A stretch of 64,000 nucleotides of DNA from Hyphomicrobium sp. (lineage in GTDB: Bacteria; Pseudomonadota; Alphaproteobacteria; Rhizobiales; Hyphomicrobiaceae): positions 1-64,000 of the forward strand of contig JADJVG010000008.1 of the NCBI GenBank assembly GCA_016716675.1. Reading direction: 5' to 3'. Below are positions 9,535-18,256 of this stretch, in pieces (the first letter of the stretch is position 1; every line of letters begins with the position of its first letter). The notes beneath the pieces were generated by a model, which had not been told where the DNA came from, did not search any database, and saw nothing but the letters and a program-made list of their open reading frames with translations. The translations under genes were made by a program, and so were the position numbers.

Positions 9535-10566
9535 TCACCGGTTCGTCAGCTTCAACTCAATGCGGCGGTTCTTTTGGTTGGCTTCTTCGCTCGTGCCGGT
9601 TTCGATGGGTTGGAATTCGCCGTAGCCGGCGGCAACCAGACGCTCTGGAGACACGCCCTTCGAGATCATGTATTTGACGACGGAGGCCGCGCGCGCCGTC
9701 GACAGCTCCCAGTTTGATGGGAACTGCGCGCTGGAAATGGGCCGCGCATCGGTATGGCCGTCGATCTGGATGGCCCAGTCGATCTCCTTGGGAATTTCCT
9801 GCTGCAGATCGAGGATCGCGTCGGCCATCTGGTCCATGGCGGTCTGGCCTTCCGGCGTCAGCGTCGCCGAGCCCGACGGGAACAGCACTTCGCTTTCGAA
9901 CACGAAGCGGTCGCCGACGACGCGGATGTCCTTGCGGTCCTTCAAGAGTTCGCGCAATCGCCCGAAGAAGTCGGAGCGGTAGCGCTGCAACTCCTGCACC
10001 TGACGGGCGAGCGCCGCGTTCAGACGGGTGCCCAGATCCTTGATGGTCTTGTCGCTATCTTCGGCCTTCTTCTCGGATGCGCCGAGCGCCTCGTTGAGCG
10101 CCGCGATCTGACGGCGCAATGCCAGCAGTTGTTGATTGAGCAGATCGACCTTCGCGAGGGCTTCATTCGAGACGGCCTTTTGCGCGTCGAGGTCGGCGGT
10201 CAATGCCGTCACGCGTGCTTCCGCGGCCTTTGCGGTTTCGTCCGTGCCAAGGCCAATGCCTTGCAGCTTTGAATTCTCGTCACGCACCGACGACAGTGTG
10301 GCCTGTAGTGCCGCGAGTTCATCCTCGGCCGATTTGGCCTTGCCCTTTTCGAGCGACAGGATCGCCGTCAATTCGCTGATCTGTCTGGTTAGGCGTTGCA
10401 GAGCCGTGTCTTTGCTACTGGCTTCTTGTGCCGCGAAATACTGCGCGATCATAAACAGCGACATGAGAAACGTGACGACGAGCAGCAGCGTCGACAGCAC
10501 GTCGACGTACCCCGGCCAGAACTCGCCGTATTCGCCACCGCTGCGCTTTGAGCGTCCGCGCGCCAT
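9535..10566 (-). CDS. MotB/OmpA-like peptidoglycan-binding membrane protein
   Basis: 343 residues: a short basic N-terminus, one membrane segment (about 20-45, VDVLSTLLLVVTFLMSLFMIAQYF), a long coiled coil (about 50-190), and a C-terminal OmpA-like domain (FESEVLFPSGSATLTPEG, IQIDGHTDARPI, NWELSTARAASVVKYM, NQKNRRIELKL) that should bind peptidoglycan. The membrane segment carries an Asp in YVDVLSTLL, the position expected of the proton-binding residue in MotB/ExbD-type stators. It follows the MotA/ExbB-like gene by six bases and is clearly its partner. No flagellar genes are nearby. The pair probably forms a proton-driven envelope complex of unknown output. Confidence 0.85.
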   Translation of the reverse strand: MARGRSKRSGGEYGEFWPGYVDVLSTLLLVVTFLMSLFMIAQYFAAQEASSKDTALQRLTRQISELTAILSLEKGKAKSAEDELAALQATLSSVRDENSKLQGIGLGTDETAKAAEARVTALTADLDAQKAVSNEALAKVDLLNQQLLALRRQIAALNEALGASEKKAEDSDKTIKDLGTRLNAALARQVQELQRYRSDFFGRLRELLKDRKDIRVVGDRFVFESEVLFPSGSATLTPEGQTAMDQMADAILDLQQEIPKEIDWAIQIDGHTDARPISSAQFPSNWELSTARAASVVKYMISKGVSPERLVAAGYGEFQPIETGTSEEANQKNRRIELKLTNR

Positions 10567-10572
10567 GTGCCG

Positions 10573-11634
10573 CTAGCTCCCGCGCTTCATAGTCTCGGCG
10601 AGGCTTTTCAGCATATTGGCAACCTCTGACTGCTGGGCTGCCTGTTCATCTACCCACTCGCGCACGACCTTCTGTTCAACGCGCATCTGGTTGACGAGTT
10701 GGTTGACGCCGCGTGCGAGGTCGCGCACGTCGTCTGCGGGAGGCACTTGTGGCGTCGTCAAAACCGATGGCGGTGCGATCGGCTGATCGGCCAGGCGGCT
10801 TGAGAAGTCTTCCAGCGCCCGCTGCATATCGACGACAGCGCCGAGCAGCTGGCGGTTTACGTAATCCGACGATGTCGAGCCGCTGCCCGACGGCGTCAGC
10901 TCGGTGATGCCTGACAGCCATTCTTCAAGTTCGTTGTAGAAACGGTTGTGGGCGTGGCTTGCCTGCAATTCGAGAAAGCCGAGTACGAGGGATCCGGCAA
11001 GGCCGAGCAGGGATGATGAAAACGCCGTGCCCATGCCTTTGAGTGGAGCATTGAGCGCGGCTTTCAAATCGCCGAACATCTGCACGTTGTCGACGGCTTT
11101 GGTGTCGAGCGTGTCGATGGCTTTGCCGACCGACTGGATCGTGTCCAGCAGGCCCCAGAAGGTGCCGAGCAGCCCGAGGAAGACGAGGAGGCCGACGAGA
11201 TAGCGGCCGGTGTCGCGCGCTTCATCGAGCCGCGAGCCGATCGAATCCATGAACGAGCGCATGGCCGCGGTCGAAAGCGACAGCGCGCCGGTGCGGTCGC
11301 GCAGCATTGTCGCCATGGGCGCGAGCAGCTTCGGCTTATGCGCGATCATCAAGCCGGGGTCGGAAATGCGAAAGGCGTTGACCCAGCGAATTTCCGGATA
11401 AAGCCGGATCACCTGGCGGAAGGCGTAAATGATGCCGAGTGCAAGAACGCCGATGATCAGGCCGTTGAGGCCCGGATTGGTCAGCAGCGACTTTTGCAGT
11501 TGTTCGAAAAGAATGGCGGCGATGAACGCGACCAGCGTCAGGAAGATCATCATGCGCAGCAAGAACACGCCCGGTGACGTCAGGCGGCGCGACACCGGCG
11601 AGAGGCTATCGTCTCCAGAACGTGTTTTTGCCAT
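10573..11634 (-). CDS. MotA/TolQ/ExbB-like proton-channel protein
   Basis: 353 residues with membrane segments near 25-45 and 50-70, a cytoplasmic loop containing MLRDRTGALSLSTAAMRSFM, then RYLVGLLVFLGLLGTFWGLLDTIQSVGKA and AFSSSLLGLAGSLVLGFLELQASHAHNRFYNELEEWL, the paired transmembrane helices typical of MotA/TolQ/ExbB. The C-terminus (about 275-353) is soluble and helix-rich. It is first in a two-gene unit with the OmpA-type partner. It is distinct from the TolQ found at 30631. Related pairs are common in alphaproteobacteria and annotated only as biopolymer transport or motor proteins, so function is unassigned. Confidence 0.85.
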   Translation of the reverse strand: MAKTRSGDDSLSPVSRRLTSPGVFLLRMMIFLTLVAFIAAILFEQLQKSLLTNPGLNGLIIGVLALGIIYAFRQVIRLYPEIRWVNAFRISDPGLMIAHKPKLLAPMATMLRDRTGALSLSTAAMRSFMDSIGSRLDEARDTGRYLVGLLVFLGLLGTFWGLLDTIQSVGKAIDTLDTKAVDNVQMFGDLKAALNAPLKGMGTAFSSSLLGLAGSLVLGFLELQASHAHNRFYNELEEWLSGITELTPSGSGSTSSDYVNRQLLGAVVDMQRALEDFSSRLADQPIAPPSVLTTPQVPPADDVRDLARGVNQLVNQMRVEQKVVREWVDEQAAQQSEVANMLKSLAETMKRGS

Positions 11635-11802
11635 TCCGCGTCTCCGGCTTATTCCCCCAGGGCTCCTGGCAACATGCCTCGTGTTGTCAGCGCGCCTGCG
11701 GCGGGACCATAGCCTATGCGTCTGCCCGGGAAAACGGGCAAGATCATGCTTCCGCGCTGTTAGCGGTCAGCCAGGATGGCATCATTGCAAGCACAAGCCG
11801 TG

Positions 11803-12621
11803 TTAACGCTGTGCAGGTGCATCGCTGACGAAAGGCATGAGAGCCTTGTGCATTTGAATATTGGCCGCGATGACGTCGCCGCTTTCGAGCATCTTGTCGG
11901 AGCCATCGAGGCTGGTGACGATGCCGCCTGCTTCGCGCACGATCACGATGCCGGCCGCCATATCCCACGGTTTAAGGTTGCGTTCCCAGTAGCCGTCGAA
12001 GCGTCCGGCGGCAATATAGGCGAGATCGAGCGCAGCTGATCCGGTGCGGCGAATGCCAGCCACTTCACGCATCAACACTTCCATCTCGTTGAGGAAGCGC
12101 GGATGACCCTGCCGGCCGCGATGCGGAATGCCTGTAGTCAGCAGTGCGTCTGCGAGCGTTTTGCGCGCCGCGACGCGCACGCGCCGGTCGTTCATATAGG
12201 CGCCTTTGCCCTTTTCGGCAGTGTAAAGCTCGTCTGTTGCGGGATTGTAGATGACGCCTGCAACGAGCTGACCTTCGCGTTCGAGGCCGATCGAGACGGC
12301 GAACATCGGATTGGAATGCAGGAAGTTGGTGGTGCCGTCGAGCGGATCGACCAGCCAGCGGTGGCTGTTGTCAGCGCCTTCGACGAGGCCGCGCTCTTCC
12401 ATCAGAAAGCCGTAGCCGGGGCGGGCCTTTGTAAGTTCCCGGAAGATGATTTCCTCGGCCTTGGTGTCGGCAATCGACACGAAGTTCGCCGGACCCTTGA
12501 CGGACACCTGCAACTGTTCGACTTCACCGAAGTCGCGGATCAGGCTGCGGCCGGCTTTGCGCGCGGCGGTGATCATGACGTTGAGAGTCGGCGATACGTT
12601 TAAGGCCACGGGCGCATCCAA
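11803..12621 (-). CDS. suhB: Inositol monophosphatase family protein (SuhB-like)
   Basis: Mg-dependent phosphatase of the IMPase/FBPase superfamily, likely acting on myo-inositol monophosphate or a related sugar phosphate. Metal ligands are visible in the first motif (LMEERG), in WLVDPLDGTTNFLHS, and in KPWDMAAGIVIVREAGG. Length (272 residues) fits the family. The displayed start is a TTG; a GTG twelve bases downstream is an equally plausible start. It lies downstream of the Sel1 gene on the same strand with about 190 bases between, so co-transcription is uncertain. Confidence 0.88.
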   Translation of the reverse strand: MDAPVALNVSPTLNVMITAARKAGRSLIRDFGEVEQLQVSVKGPANFVSIADTKAEEIIFRELTKARPGYGFLMEERGLVEGADNSHRWLVDPLDGTTNFLHSNPMFAVSIGLEREGQLVAGVIYNPATDELYTAEKGKGAYMNDRRVRVAARKTLADALLTTGIPHRGRQGHPRFLNEMEVLMREVAGIRRTGSAALDLAYIAAGRFDGYWERNLKPWDMAAGIVIVREAGGIVTSLDGSDKMLESGDVIAANIQMHKALMPFVSDAPAQR

Positions 12622-12810
12622 AGGGTCAAAGAGCGGAATAAAGGCGGAAGCCGGTCACTACCCGCTAATGCGGGGGCGCGCAAGGCGGCGGCGGCCAAAC
12701 CGGTTACTCCGCCGCGGGCAGACGGCCCGGACAGCTGGTTCATGTGAGGGGCGGCGCGTCAGGATCACCGCGTTTTAAGGATCCCCCCGATTTAATGAAA
12801 TGTGAAGCAG

Positions 12811-13854
12811 TCAGTCCAGGAACTGCACCTGGATCCGGTCCGACCACTCAGATGCAGCGGTTTGCGCCTTGATGCGATCGGCCTTCGGCAGCTTTGCAAC
12901 CATGTCGTCGAGGGTCTTGTCGTCGATGCCGTTCTTCTTGGCGATCAGATGCCACTTGGCGGCTTCGATGGGGTTCTTGTCGGTGCCGACGCCTTCCAGG
13001 TTCAGGTAGGAAAGGCGGTTTTGCGCGCCGGCGATGCCTTTTTCGGCAGCCGACTTCAAGTATGTGATGATCTTCGGCTCGTCCTTGGTGAGCCCAAAGC
13101 CTTTCAACAGAAGCACTGCATAATCGTATTCGGCAGCGGCCAAGCCCTGCTCCGCCGCACGTGACAACCAGCGGGCGGCTTCAGCGGCATTGGGCGCAAC
13201 ACCATTGCCGGTCTGATAGAGCGCGGCGACATCATATTGCGCTTGCGCGATGCCTTTCTCGGCCGCGTAGAGAATGTGTTGGAATGCGCGCACCGGACTT
13301 TCCGGTTTGCCATCGCCTTTGAGAAACAGAAGACCGAGATTGTAATTGGCTTCCGCGTGGCCGGTGAGGGCGGCTTTCTCGAAGAGTTGTGCGGCGGCAG
13401 CACGGTTTTTTTCGACGCCGCGGCCTTCGGCGAGCATCACGGCCAGCGCGAATGTTCCCGGCACGTCGCCGAGTTCAGCGGCGCGCGTGTACCAGTTCAC
13501 AGCGGTCTTTTCATCTTTGCTGACGCCAAGGCCTTCGGCGTAGATGCGGCCAATGAGGGTGTGGGCCTGCGGTTCGCCGCGCGCGGCGGCGATTTTGGCA
13601 AGCTTGAGAGCGGTTAGATATTGCCCTTGGTCGAAGGCGGTATAAGCAGCATCGTCGCCGGTCGCGGGCACCAAGGATGGTGTGGTTTTCGGGATCTCTG
13701 TTGCGCCAGGCTTCGCCTTCGACTGCAGCGGCTTTTTCTCGGGCTCTTCGTCAGACTTGCTGAACCATGAGCTGATGTCGGCGCGCGCTGGCGCGCTGGC
13801 GGTGATCGCCAGAAACGCCAACGGCAAAAGCGCGCGGATCATCGAGCGTTTCAT
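12811..13854 (-). CDS. Secreted Sel1-repeat protein
   Basis: 347 residues with a signal peptide (MKRSMIRALLPLAFLAITASAPARA) followed by a polar linker and about six Sel1-like TPR repeats (about 65-330), each recognisable by patterns such as GEPQAHTLIGRIYAEGLGV, GDVPGTFALAVMLAEGRGV and GHAEANYNLGLLFLKGDG. Sel1 proteins are alpha-solenoid scaffolds for protein-protein interaction; the partner is unknown. Its start codon overlaps the stop of the ThiE-like gene by four bases (ATGA), so the two are translationally coupled. Product is expected in the periplasm. Confidence 0.88.
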   Translation of the reverse strand: MKRSMIRALLPLAFLAITASAPARADISSWFSKSDEEPEKKPLQSKAKPGATEIPKTTPSLVPATGDDAAYTAFDQGQYLTALKLAKIAAARGEPQAHTLIGRIYAEGLGVSKDEKTAVNWYTRAAELGDVPGTFALAVMLAEGRGVEKNRAAAAQLFEKAALTGHAEANYNLGLLFLKGDGKPESPVRAFQHILYAAEKGIAQAQYDVAALYQTGNGVAPNAAEAARWLSRAAEQGLAAAEYDYAVLLLKGFGLTKDEPKIITYLKSAAEKGIAGAQNRLSYLNLEGVGTDKNPIEAAKWHLIAKKNGIDDKTLDDMVAKLPKADRIKAQTAASEWSDRIQVQFLD

Positions 13855-14501
13855 GCAGTCGCCTCAATGGATGTGATCGCCGCCGCAAAGTCCGCAACTC
13901 GGCGAGCGGCATCATCGGCGGACATTTCCGACGAGATCGCGACGCAAATGAAATCGGCACCGGCATTCGCCAAGGCGCGAGCTTGCTCAACCGTCGCGAC
14001 ATCACAGGCGACACACGGCACTTCGAAGATTTCGCTCCACCAGTCTGCAAGATCACATTGGCGTGCTTCGGCGGTGGCCCGATCCTCGACGTGCGGCGGG
14101 ATGCCGAAGGCGACGTAATCGGCGCCGGCTTCACCAAGACCCATCGCGTCATCGCGTGACCGTCCGGCATCGCCGCCGATCATGGCGTGATCGCCGAGGA
14201 TGTCGCGCGCTTCGCGGTAGCTTTTCAGAGGCTCTTTCGACCACGCCAGATGCACGCCGTCGGCCTTAATCATGCGAGCGAGATTGGCGTCGCCCTCAAT
14301 GAGTGCCGCAAGTCCGTGCTTTTGGGTCAATGCAACCAATGTCTTGACGGTACCGGCATCAAACGGCGTACCGGGCTTGGGGCGTAGCAGAACGCTCGAA
14401 GGCGCAGCCGCCGTCAGCGCGGCGGTGAGCGCGGCCGCGGCGGCGGCTCCATCCGTGCGGCCGATTTCGAGCGTCAGGTAGAGTTCGGGCGCTTTGCTCA
14501 C
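13851..14501 (-). CDS. Divergent thiamine-phosphate synthase-like (ThiE family) protein
   Basis: 216 residues from a GTG at 14501 preceded by GGAG at seven bases spacing; upstream in-frame codons lack a ribosome site. The TIM-barrel pattern of ThiE is visible: VLLRPKPG, AALIEGDANLARMIKADGVHL, MIGGDAGRSRDDAMGLGEAGADYVAFG and ANAGADFICVAISSE. Several ThiE active-site signatures are altered: the family INDR is replaced by IEGD, and the GPIFPTPTK-like phosphate/Lys loop is replaced by GIPPHVEDRATAEA. Enzyme activity in thiamine synthesis is therefore doubtful, and it may be a non-canonical paralogue. It overlaps the Sel1 gene by four bases, forming a two-gene unit. Confidence 0.75.
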   Translation of the reverse strand: MSKAPELYLTLEIGRTDGAAAAAALTAALTAAAPSSVLLRPKPGTPFDAGTVKTLVALTQKHGLAALIEGDANLARMIKADGVHLAWSKEPLKSYREARDILGDHAMIGGDAGRSRDDAMGLGEAGADYVAFGIPPHVEDRATAEARQCDLADWWSEIFEVPCVACDVATVEQARALANAGADFICVAISSEMSADDAARRVADFAAAITSIEATA

Positions 14502-14802
14502 AAATGTCTCCGAGGGTTTGCCTGCGGCTATCAGAGTGGAATGCGGCAGAAACAAGATTTCAGCCGTGATCTGCCGGTGTGGCCGGCCTATACCACACGG
14601 AAAAGAGTCCTTCGCGCCGCACGTGTCCGCATTTTGCAAAAAGCGGACAATTACCCTGTTTACCGAAGCGGCCACTCACGTCATGCTGCCGCATCGTTTC
14701 GAATATTCGACCTGAAAGTGCCATGGTGCCTGTGCAGTATCGGCAACCGGGGGCGATTTCTCAGGTCAATGGTGCATTTTCAAAGGTCGGAGCCTGTCGG
14801 AC
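14502..14802. other. Divergent intergenic region between thiE-like and L,D-transpeptidase genes
   Basis: About 300 bases that must contain both divergent promoters. I looked for a TPP riboswitch (CUGAGA plus ACCUGAUC elements) upstream of the thiE-like gene and did not find one. Short frames here have no family resemblance. Confidence 0.4.
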
Positions 14803-17034
14803 ATGAGATTTTTTGGCGCCCGCGCTGCGGTCCTGCCCGTCGCGTTTTTGCTTAGTGTGCCGGTCGTTGGTCTTCCGGTGACTGCCGAGCCTGCAGTATC
14901 TGAGGCGGCGGCGCAGACCCCGCCAGCAACGACCGCGCCAACCGCGGCTGCGGCCACACCGGAGGCGGCAGCGAAGACGACGGCGCCCGATACGGCTGCG
15001 GCGACCACGGCTTCCCCAGCAGCCAATGGTGCAGAGGCGGCGAAGGCCGTAACGCCAGCGGCGACCGCTCCGGCACCGGAGACGACAGCGACCACAACTC
15101 CAGCGACCACCACGCCGACGACACCTCCAGCGACAACGGCGAATACGACGACGGCACCAGACGCCGCTCAGCCATCCGCGCCAGCGGCAGCGGCTGCAAC
15201 AGCACCCACGCCAGCCACGCCAGCGGTGACGCCGGCCACGGCACCCGTGACGCCGCAAGTCGACCCGGTCATTGAGGCGCTGCGCAGCAAGCTCACCGAC
15301 CCCTCGACGGTATCGGGCACATTGAGCGAGTACGGCGAGACGCTGAAAGCCTTCTATGCCTCGCGCACCGAACCGCTGTGGATCAAGGGCGGCGCGTTCA
15401 CCGCCAAGGCAAACGCAGCGATGGCCGAAATCAAGAATGCCGATTCATACGGTCTCGATGCTTCCAAGTTCGAGCTTCCCGAATTGGCATCAGGCGCCGC
15501 CGCCGACGTTCAAGCCGACGCCGAGATCAAGCTTGCCGTTGCAGTGTTGAAATACGCCCATCATGCGCGTGGTGGCCGCATCGATCCTGTGGCGCTGAGC
15601 AACATTCTCGATATGAAGCCGCCGCTCAAAGATCCCGCCGTCGTGTTGACCGAGATCGCGGCCGCCGATGCCGCCGACGCCTATCTGCGCGGGCTCAACC
15701 CCCATCACCCTCAATTCGAAAAGCTGCGCCTTGCTTTGGATAAGGCCCGTGGCCCTCAATTCGATGCGCCGATTGATGAAGCGCTGAAGATCAAGCTGCC
15801 GAAGGGCAAAACCCTCAAGATCGGCCAGGAACACGACGACGTTGCGCTGCTGCGCAAGCGTTTGAAGGTCGAAGTGCTGGCGGGTTCGAGCGAGAGATTG
15901 TTCGACGCCGTTCTGGAAACAGCTGTCAAAACGTACCAGGAAGAAAACGGCATCAAAGCCAATGGTCAATTGAACGCCAAGACCCGCGCCGTGCTGAACA
16001 AAGAGGGCGAGCCAAAAACCGCCGATCCCAAGCGCGACATCGATCGCATCGTCGCCAACATGGAACGTTGGCGCTGGCTGCCGGAAGATCTCGGCAAGTT
16101 CTATATCATCAACAACATTCCCGAGTACGTCAGCCGGGTAATGAATGACGGCAAAGAAGAACTGAAAGTGAAGATGATCGTCGGTCAGTCGTCGTGGCCG
16201 ACGCCGGTGCTCACGTCGAGCTTGCTCTACGTGATCTTTCAGCCTGAGTGGGGTGTGCCCGACGGCATCAAGATGAAGGAGCTGCTGCCACGCTTGAAAC
16301 GAGCCTCAGCGCAGAGCACTGGATTTTTCGATCAGTTGTTCGGCGGCTCTTCGTCGAGCGGCGGGGCGCGCGTGCTCGCGGCCTATAAGTTGAAACCGAG
16401 TTTGAATGGCCGTCCTGTCGATGCCAATTCGGTTGATTGGAGCAAGGTCGATATTCGCCGCTTCAGTTTCGTGCAGCCGGCGGGGAGTGAAAATCCGCTC
16501 GGTCAGGTGAAGTTCCGCTTCCCCAATCGCCACGATGTCTACATGCACGATACCCCGCAGAAGGGCCTGTTCAATCAGTCGTTCCGCGCTTTAAGCCATG
16601 GCTGCATGCGGATTGAAAATCATCGTCGCCTGGCTGAGGTGCTGCTGGCCGAGGACAAGGGCTGGTCGCCGGAAAAAGTCGCCAGCATGTATGGTGGCGG
16701 CACCCGCGATATCACGCTGGATAAGCCGGTGCCTGTGTATCTGACCTATTTCACCGCGCGCGTTGACGACGAAGGTAAGCTGCAGACGTTCAGCGATATT
16801 TACGGGCACGACGAGCGCGTGACGGCGGCTCTGCAAGGCAAGCCAGTGCGCTACAAGACGCCGGAAAAGGTCGATGCGGTTGCGTCGAGCGAAGACACCA
16901 TGGACGAGGCGCCTCAGGCAACCGACACTGTCAAGAAGAAGTCGGCCAAGACGACATCGAAAAAGCAGAAACGCAATACCGAAACGGCAGGCGATATTTT
17001 GTCGGACGCGCTGTCCGGGCTGATCGCCAACTAG
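14803..17034 (+). CDS. Large L,D-transpeptidase (YcbB/LdtD type) with Ala/Thr/Pro-rich linker
   Basis: Periplasmic enzyme that makes 3-3 cross-links in peptidoglycan. The 743 residues comprise a signal peptide (MRFFGARAAVLPVAFLLSVP), a low-complexity Ala/Thr/Pro tract (about 25-150), an SLT-independent scaffold domain (about 160-330), a PG_binding_1 domain (about 340-400; LKIGQEHDDVALLRKRLKVE, YQEENGIKANGQL), and a YkuD catalytic domain (about 430-620) with HDTPQKGLFNQSFRALSHGCMRIEN, where the Cys in SHGCMR is the nucleophile. A basic C-terminal tail follows. The low-complexity tract is longer than usual. It is monocistronic and followed by a strong shared terminator. Confidence 0.92.
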   Translation: MRFFGARAAVLPVAFLLSVPVVGLPVTAEPAVSEAAAQTPPATTAPTAAAATPEAAAKTTAPDTAAATTASPAANGAEAAKAVTPAATAPAPETTATTTPATTTPTTPPATTANTTTAPDAAQPSAPAAAAATAPTPATPAVTPATAPVTPQVDPVIEALRSKLTDPSTVSGTLSEYGETLKAFYASRTEPLWIKGGAFTAKANAAMAEIKNADSYGLDASKFELPELASGAAADVQADAEIKLAVAVLKYAHHARGGRIDPVALSNILDMKPPLKDPAVVLTEIAAADAADAYLRGLNPHHPQFEKLRLALDKARGPQFDAPIDEALKIKLPKGKTLKIGQEHDDVALLRKRLKVEVLAGSSERLFDAVLETAVKTYQEENGIKANGQLNAKTRAVLNKEGEPKTADPKRDIDRIVANMERWRWLPEDLGKFYIINNIPEYVSRVMNDGKEELKVKMIVGQSSWPTPVLTSSLLYVIFQPEWGVPDGIKMKELLPRLKRASAQSTGFFDQLFGGSSSSGGARVLAAYKLKPSLNGRPVDANSVDWSKVDIRRFSFVQPAGSENPLGQVKFRFPNRHDVYMHDTPQKGLFNQSFRALSHGCMRIENHRRLAEVLLAEDKGWSPEKVASMYGGGTRDITLDKPVPVYLTYFTARVDDEGKLQTFSDIYGHDERVTAALQGKPVRYKTPEKVDAVASSEDTMDEAPQATDTVKKKSAKTTSKKQKRNTETAGDILSDALSGLIAN

Positions 17035-17084
17035 GCCAGTCTCCAAAGCCCGGTCTCCAACGAGGCGAGCGCCTAATGTGCAAC

Positions 17085-17118
17085 AAAAAAGGGCGGACCA
17101 GAAATGGTCCGCCCTTTT
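17085..17118. terminator. Bidirectional intrinsic terminator
   Basis: GGGCGGACC (17091-17099) pairs with GGTCCGCCC (17106-17114), flanked by A-run upstream and TTTT downstream. It serves the transpeptidase gene on plus and the aldolase gene on minus. Confidence 0.9.
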
Positions 17119-17141
17119 GTCATTGTGCGCGCCGCAGTGCG

Positions 17142-18176
17142 TTAGGCGGCTTTCTCAAGCTTTGCGTCCCACTTACCGGTGGCGGCCAAGCTGTTCATCT
17201 TGGCGCGGTGCGTGAAGGCGCGCTGGCCGGCTGCAACATTCTCAGACTTGCCGCCCCATGCCGACAGAGCCGCCGCCTGCAAGGCGCGACCATACGAGAA
17301 GGTCAGCGCCCACGGCAGGCCGCCGAGCGCGTTCATGCGGCTCAGATGTTCGGTTGCCATTTCGTCGGACTGACCGCCCGACAGGAATGCGATGCCCGGT
17401 ACTGCGGCCGGCACCGTCTCTTTCAGGCACTTCACGGTCTTCTCGGCAACTTCGGCGGCGCTCGCCTGCTTCGCCGATTTCTGACCGGCGATGATCATGT
17501 TCGGCTTGAGGATCATGCCTTCGAGGTTGACGCGCGCATCGTAAAGTTCGCGGAATACCGAGCGCAAAGTCCACTCGGTCACGCGATAGCATTCGTTGAT
17601 GCAGTGGGTGGAGTGTTCGCCGTCCATCAGCACTTCGGGTTCGACGATCGGAACGATGCCGGCTTCCTGGCAAAGCGCGGCATAGCGGGCGAGCGCGTGG
17701 CTGTTGGCCTTCACGCAGTTCCACGTCGGCATGCCGTCGGCGATGGTGATTACGGCGCGCCACTTCGCGAACCGCGCGCCGAGTTTGTGGTATTCGGCAA
17801 GGCGCTCGCGCAGCCCGTCGAGACCTTCGGTGATGGTTTCGATTTTCGATGTCGGCCCGGCAAGTGGCTTGGCGCCCAAATCGACTTTGATGCCTGGGAT
17901 CGAGCCGGCCGCCTTCATGATGTCGACGAGCGGTGTGCCGTCCTTGGCCTTCTGGCGGATGGTTTCATCGTACAGGATCACGCCCGAGATATAGTTCGAC
18001 ATGGCATCCGTCGAGCGGAACAGCATTTCGCGATAGTCGCGGCGGCTATCTTCCGTCGAGGTGGTGTTGATCTTGTCGAAGCGTTTCTTGATGGTGCCCG
18101 AGCTTTCGTCGGCGGCCAGAATGCCTTTTCCAGGCGCGACCAGCGCACGCGCAATGTCTTCCAGACGTTCGGTCAT
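17142..18176 (-). CDS. fda: Class I fructose-bisphosphate aldolase
   Basis: Schiff-base aldolase interconverting fructose 1,6-bisphosphate with glyceraldehyde 3-phosphate and dihydroxyacetone phosphate. It has the N-terminal MTERLEDIARALVAPGKGIL and AADES motif, the MILKPNMII segment that carries the Schiff-base Lys, and IAFLSGGQSDEMATEHLSRM. Length (344 residues) fits the family. The ATG at 18176 has GGAG at seven bases spacing and is preferred to an upstream in-frame start that runs into the terminator. It lies downstream of gap on the same strand but is separated by an intrinsic terminator. Confidence 0.95.
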   Translation of the reverse strand: MTERLEDIARALVAPGKGILAADESSGTIKKRFDKINTTSTEDSRRDYREMLFRSTDAMSNYISGVILYDETIRQKAKDGTPLVDIMKAAGSIPGIKVDLGAKPLAGPTSKIETITEGLDGLRERLAEYHKLGARFAKWRAVITIADGMPTWNCVKANSHALARYAALCQEAGIVPIVEPEVLMDGEHSTHCINECYRVTEWTLRSVFRELYDARVNLEGMILKPNMIIAGQKSAKQASAAEVAEKTVKCLKETVPAAVPGIAFLSGGQSDEMATEHLSRMNALGGLPWALTFSYGRALQAAALSAWGGKSENVAAGQRAFTHRAKMNSLAATGKWDAKLEKAA

Positions 18177-18211
18177 TGTATGTCTCCGCGAGCTTGCAGC
18201 GTTGGTGTGAA

Positions 18212-18246
18212 AAACAAAAAGCGGGCGCCCGATAAGGAGCGCCCGC
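18212..18246 (-). terminator. Intrinsic terminator of gap
   Basis: On the minus strand GCGGGCGC (18246-18239) pairs with GCGCCCGC (18228-18221) and is followed by TTTTTGTTTTTC. It lies right after the GAPDH stop and before the aldolase start. Confidence 0.85.
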
Positions 18247-18256
18247 GCAAATCCAG

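Noticed and set aside
9535..11634. Zorya-type phage defence system (ZorA/ZorB)
   Set aside because: The channel and OmpA-type pair resembles ZorAB in general build, but no ZorC, ZorD or ZorE follows; the neighbours are housekeeping genes and similar pairs are widespread in alphaproteobacteria.
14502..14802. TPP riboswitch upstream of the thiE-like gene
   Set aside because: Neither of the conserved thi-box elements is present on the minus strand.
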